A DNA stretch of 64,000 nt, taken from NCBI GenBank assembly GCA_001179505.1, contig CDMY01000294.1, forward strand, positions 23,902 to 87,901, in the 5' to 3' direction. How positions within the stretch are numbered: the first letter of the stretch is position 1; each line of letters starts with the position of its first letter. The translations under genes and the position numbers were made by a program. This document shows positions 62,101 through 64,000 of this stretch, one piece after another. Origin of the DNA: Vitrella brassicaformis (taxonomy: Eukaryota > Sar > Vitrellaceae). The notes under the pieces were generated by a model. The model was given only the letters and a program-made list of their open reading frames with translations, ran no database searches and was not told the DNA's origin.

Positions 62101-63006
62101 TTTGTCATGTCTAAGGGTCTCTCCCTGCCGGCCCTCCCCCTCCCCGTCGGCACCCATGGTGGTCCGCCGCCAGAGGTTGCCCCAGATGTCCCGACACTCC
62201 TCAGCAAAACACTCCCTCGCCGCGTCCAGCCACGCCGCGCCCCCATCATCCTTGAGCTGGCCGAACACCTCGGCGCACATCCGCAGCTCCTTGACGTTGA
62301 CATCCGCCATGGCGGCGGCCATCTTGTGCTTGACCTCGGCCATCAGCTGGTCGTGGAAACGCTTGGCCACCGCGGCGCGCTTCGAGTACTCGGGAAGGAC
62401 TTCCAGCACCTCGACGGTCTCCTGCAGGGCGGTGAGGTGGCCTGACACGGGCAGCAGGCTGCCCGACACCAGCAGCGCCTCGATCTCCTTGACGCGATAC
62501 TCCCACTGGTGGATCTCGGTCAGCACGCGCTTGCACGTCTCGAGTCGTCCCTTGGCGGCGTCGATCTCCGAGAGGAAGGCCAGGCTCTCCTGCTGGTCCG
62601 TGTCGACGATCGACAGCTCCCCAAGCAGCACCCGTAGCCGCTCCTTGCACCGGCTGATCTCGTGACGCATCTTGCCGATGTCGCTCAGGAGGCCCGGGAT
62701 GGAGCTCACGATCTGGCTGCCGACCACCTCGACAGACGACGAGAGGTCCGCACACGCCATCTGCAGCTGCATGGACAGAGTCGACAGGAAGGAGTCCATC
62801 CCAGGGGCGGCGGCTGATGCTGACGACGAAGGGGCTGCTCCCTTCTGGCCCTGCGAGAGCGGCCGGCCCTGTCTGCTTGCATTGGTGCCGGCTGCGGCGG
62901 TGAGCTGGAACTCCTGCATGAGGCCGTCCAGCCATTTGGCAGCATCGAACCTCTGGTCTTCGAGAGGCCGCAGATCTAGCCTGCCGTCAGCCGTATACGC
63001 ACTCAT
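59164..63006 (-). CDS. COG7: Conserved oligomeric Golgi complex subunit 7
   Basis: COG7 is part of lobe B of the COG tether, which acts in retrograde vesicle traffic within the Golgi. ATG 63006 gives MSAYTADGRLDLRPLEDQRF, then FDAAKWLDGLMQEFQ, the usual short N-terminal motif. A helical region follows: MDSFLSTLSMQLQMACADLS, IVSSIPGLLSDIGKMRHEIS and LLGELSIVDTDQQESLAFLS. The middle holds LRMCAEVFGQLKDDGGAAW, FFEQTSKQINRV and DWKELIAGLVRTSVTVP. The C-terminal part has YEAETDAMKVLWRLTQSGEA, DYHSLTEWTAVSNDTLMVPY, and near the end LRQLATDLSYIQKVIEALGG, the family's best-kept motif, with stop TAG 59164-59166. About ten exons; Pro/Ser/Gln insertions are lineage-specific. It shares a 225-bp divergent promoter with the F-box gene. 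Confidence 0.88.
60017..60047 (+). repeat. AAGAC pentamer repeat in COG7 intron
   Basis: About six copies of AAGAC within an intron between the exons ending VTVTLQ and beginning DYHSLTEW. Confidence 0.85.
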
Positions 63007-63104
63007 CTCTCAGATTTGTGTGACAACGATTTGCTTCCTTTTGTTGTCGTGTGGTCACTGCGGCGCGGGTGCCTTCCGTCGGTCGGTCGGTTAATCCAGC
63101 CACC

Positions 63105-63123
63105 AGCTCGCCATTTGCGAGCT
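63105..63123. promoter_or_regulatory. Palindromic AGCTCGC-5-GCGAGCT box
   Basis: AGCTCGCCATTTGCGAGCT lies 99 bp upstream of the COG7 ATG and 109 bp upstream of the divergent F-box gene ATG. Confidence 0.5.
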
Positions 63124-63231
63124 AAATGAATCCTGGGTGCCAAGACTGGGAATTCGCAAAGGATGAGAATGGGAAGAGATGAGAGGCAGATCTTGTCGTT
63201 GTTCGATTGAGTCATTCGCTCATTGAAAGCG

Positions 63232-64000
63232 ATGAATGGCGAGGTGGCCAGAGGAGGCGACAGGAGGCCGTGGAGGACAAAGCACGAGGTACGGGAACGG
63301 AAGCAAGAAGGAGAAGTCAGTCAAAGAAGAATGCGCTGAGTGTGTTTGTCTTGATGGCAGGCGCTGGTTGCTGCGGAGGTGCTTACCTTTCTGGTTGGCT
63401 ATGAGCTGGATCTGCTGCAGCGCGTCAACAGGCGCTTCAGAGACGCCACCGCTGGTCGGTTAGTCAGCATGCGCAATGCCATCCATCCATCCAACACGTG
63501 TGCTGTTCTGTTGTGTTGTGTTGCTGGTGGTTGATGCAGGTTCTGACAGTGACTACTTGTGGAGCGTGTGTTGCCAGCAGGAGCTTGGTGGCAGATTCGT
63601 GTGCTCTCTGCCATGGCGGCACTACTACATCAGGTGCTTCAGCAACCACCATTTCTGGTACAGGACCCAGACGCACCAGTTCCGCTCGGTGATCGCGCGA
63701 TGGGCGGCAAAATGGACAAGCCACATGGTCACCGACCCGTCAGCGCTGCTCCAATCGAACCAAGAAGAAGACGGAAACGGTGCTGCTGACAGACCGACTG
63801 CAGCTCGCGAGAGAGATGATGGGCAGCGTGCCATGCTGTCACTTGGGCCCTCAAATGAAGCTGCGGTGATTGACGCTGACGCTGGCTCAGATCAGGCGGT
63901 GATTGGGGAGCAGACCATCGAGCTGAGGACAAAGGTCAGGAGAGGAAGGAAGGAAAGAAGGACGAACCGATGTAGATCGATCAAGACGAGCCCCGTTCCT
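63232..64000 (+). CDS. F-box-like protein, 5' part
   Basis: ATG 63232 (MNGEVARGGDRRPWRTKHE), exon to 63288. Exon 2 (63361-63454) reads ALVAAEVLTFLVGYELDLLQ RVNRRFRDATAG, the pattern of an F-box (L..L..yEL..L..V...FR). Exon 3 starts 63540 and reads SDSDYLWSVCCQQELGGRFV, then WRHYYIRCFSNHHFWYRTQT and a Ser/Asp/Ala-rich linker, open towards the window end. LWS-x-CCQQEL resembles the LW..LC..EF turn that follows F-boxes. The phase works only with the GTCGGT donor at 63455. It would bind SKP1 in an SCF ubiquitin ligase. The substrate-binding domain lies beyond the window. Confidence 0.65.

Overview
The window is nuclear DNA of a protist. It is gene-dense, with spliced genes on both strands, GT-AG introns mostly of about 50-150 bp that are rich in TG/CA runs, and many head-to-head gene pairs. 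The AsnRS carries a secretory-like leader followed by a basic, Ser/Pro-rich stretch, as expected for a complex plastid. A plant-type telomere motif (CCCTAAA) is also present. Together these suggest a photosynthetic alveolate, with a chromerid such as Vitrella the best guess. That assignment is inference; I cannot search. Gene ends and splice sites below are my reading of frames and splice signals.

Layout, left to right. 1-12.9 kb: end of an unknown gene (+); a large NO VEIN/sacsin-type ATPase-fold protein (-); an organelle-targeted asparaginyl-tRNA synthetase (-); and a secreted Tyr/His-rich repeat protein (+). 14-20 kb: a secreted transglutaminase-like protein (-), a SEC14/CRAL-TRIO protein (+), a poorly defined patch, and a secreted alpha/beta hydrolase (-). 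19.9-33.2 kb: a roughly 2.1 kb inverted duplication, each arm holding one protein-kinase gene. The arms flank a secreted Cys-rich modular protein (-), a PXA-domain membrane protein (-) and a small unknown gene (+). The right arm contains a 300-N assembly gap.

34-42.6 kb: a membrane-anchored NYN-domain protein (-), a long F-box/WD40 protein with a DDB1-binding-type box (-), and a Frag1/DRAM-like membrane protein (+). 42.6-45.4 kb has no convincing gene. 45.4-53.4 kb: a Sfi1-like Trp-repeat protein with a tandemly triplicated exon (-), a Pro/Ser/Gly-rich reading frame (-), and a RanBP2 zinc-finger/P-loop kinase fusion (-). 53.6-64 kb: a DDX5/DBP2-type DEAD-box helicase (+), a Golgi-tether COG7 subunit (-), and the start of an F-box protein (+).

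The genes do not form one pathway. The common themes are housekeeping (translation, RNA helicase, Golgi traffic, ubiquitin ligase adaptors), secreted or wall-type repeat proteins that grew by duplication of phase-compatible exons, and divergent promoters. Three of those promoters carry a paired GCGAGCT box.
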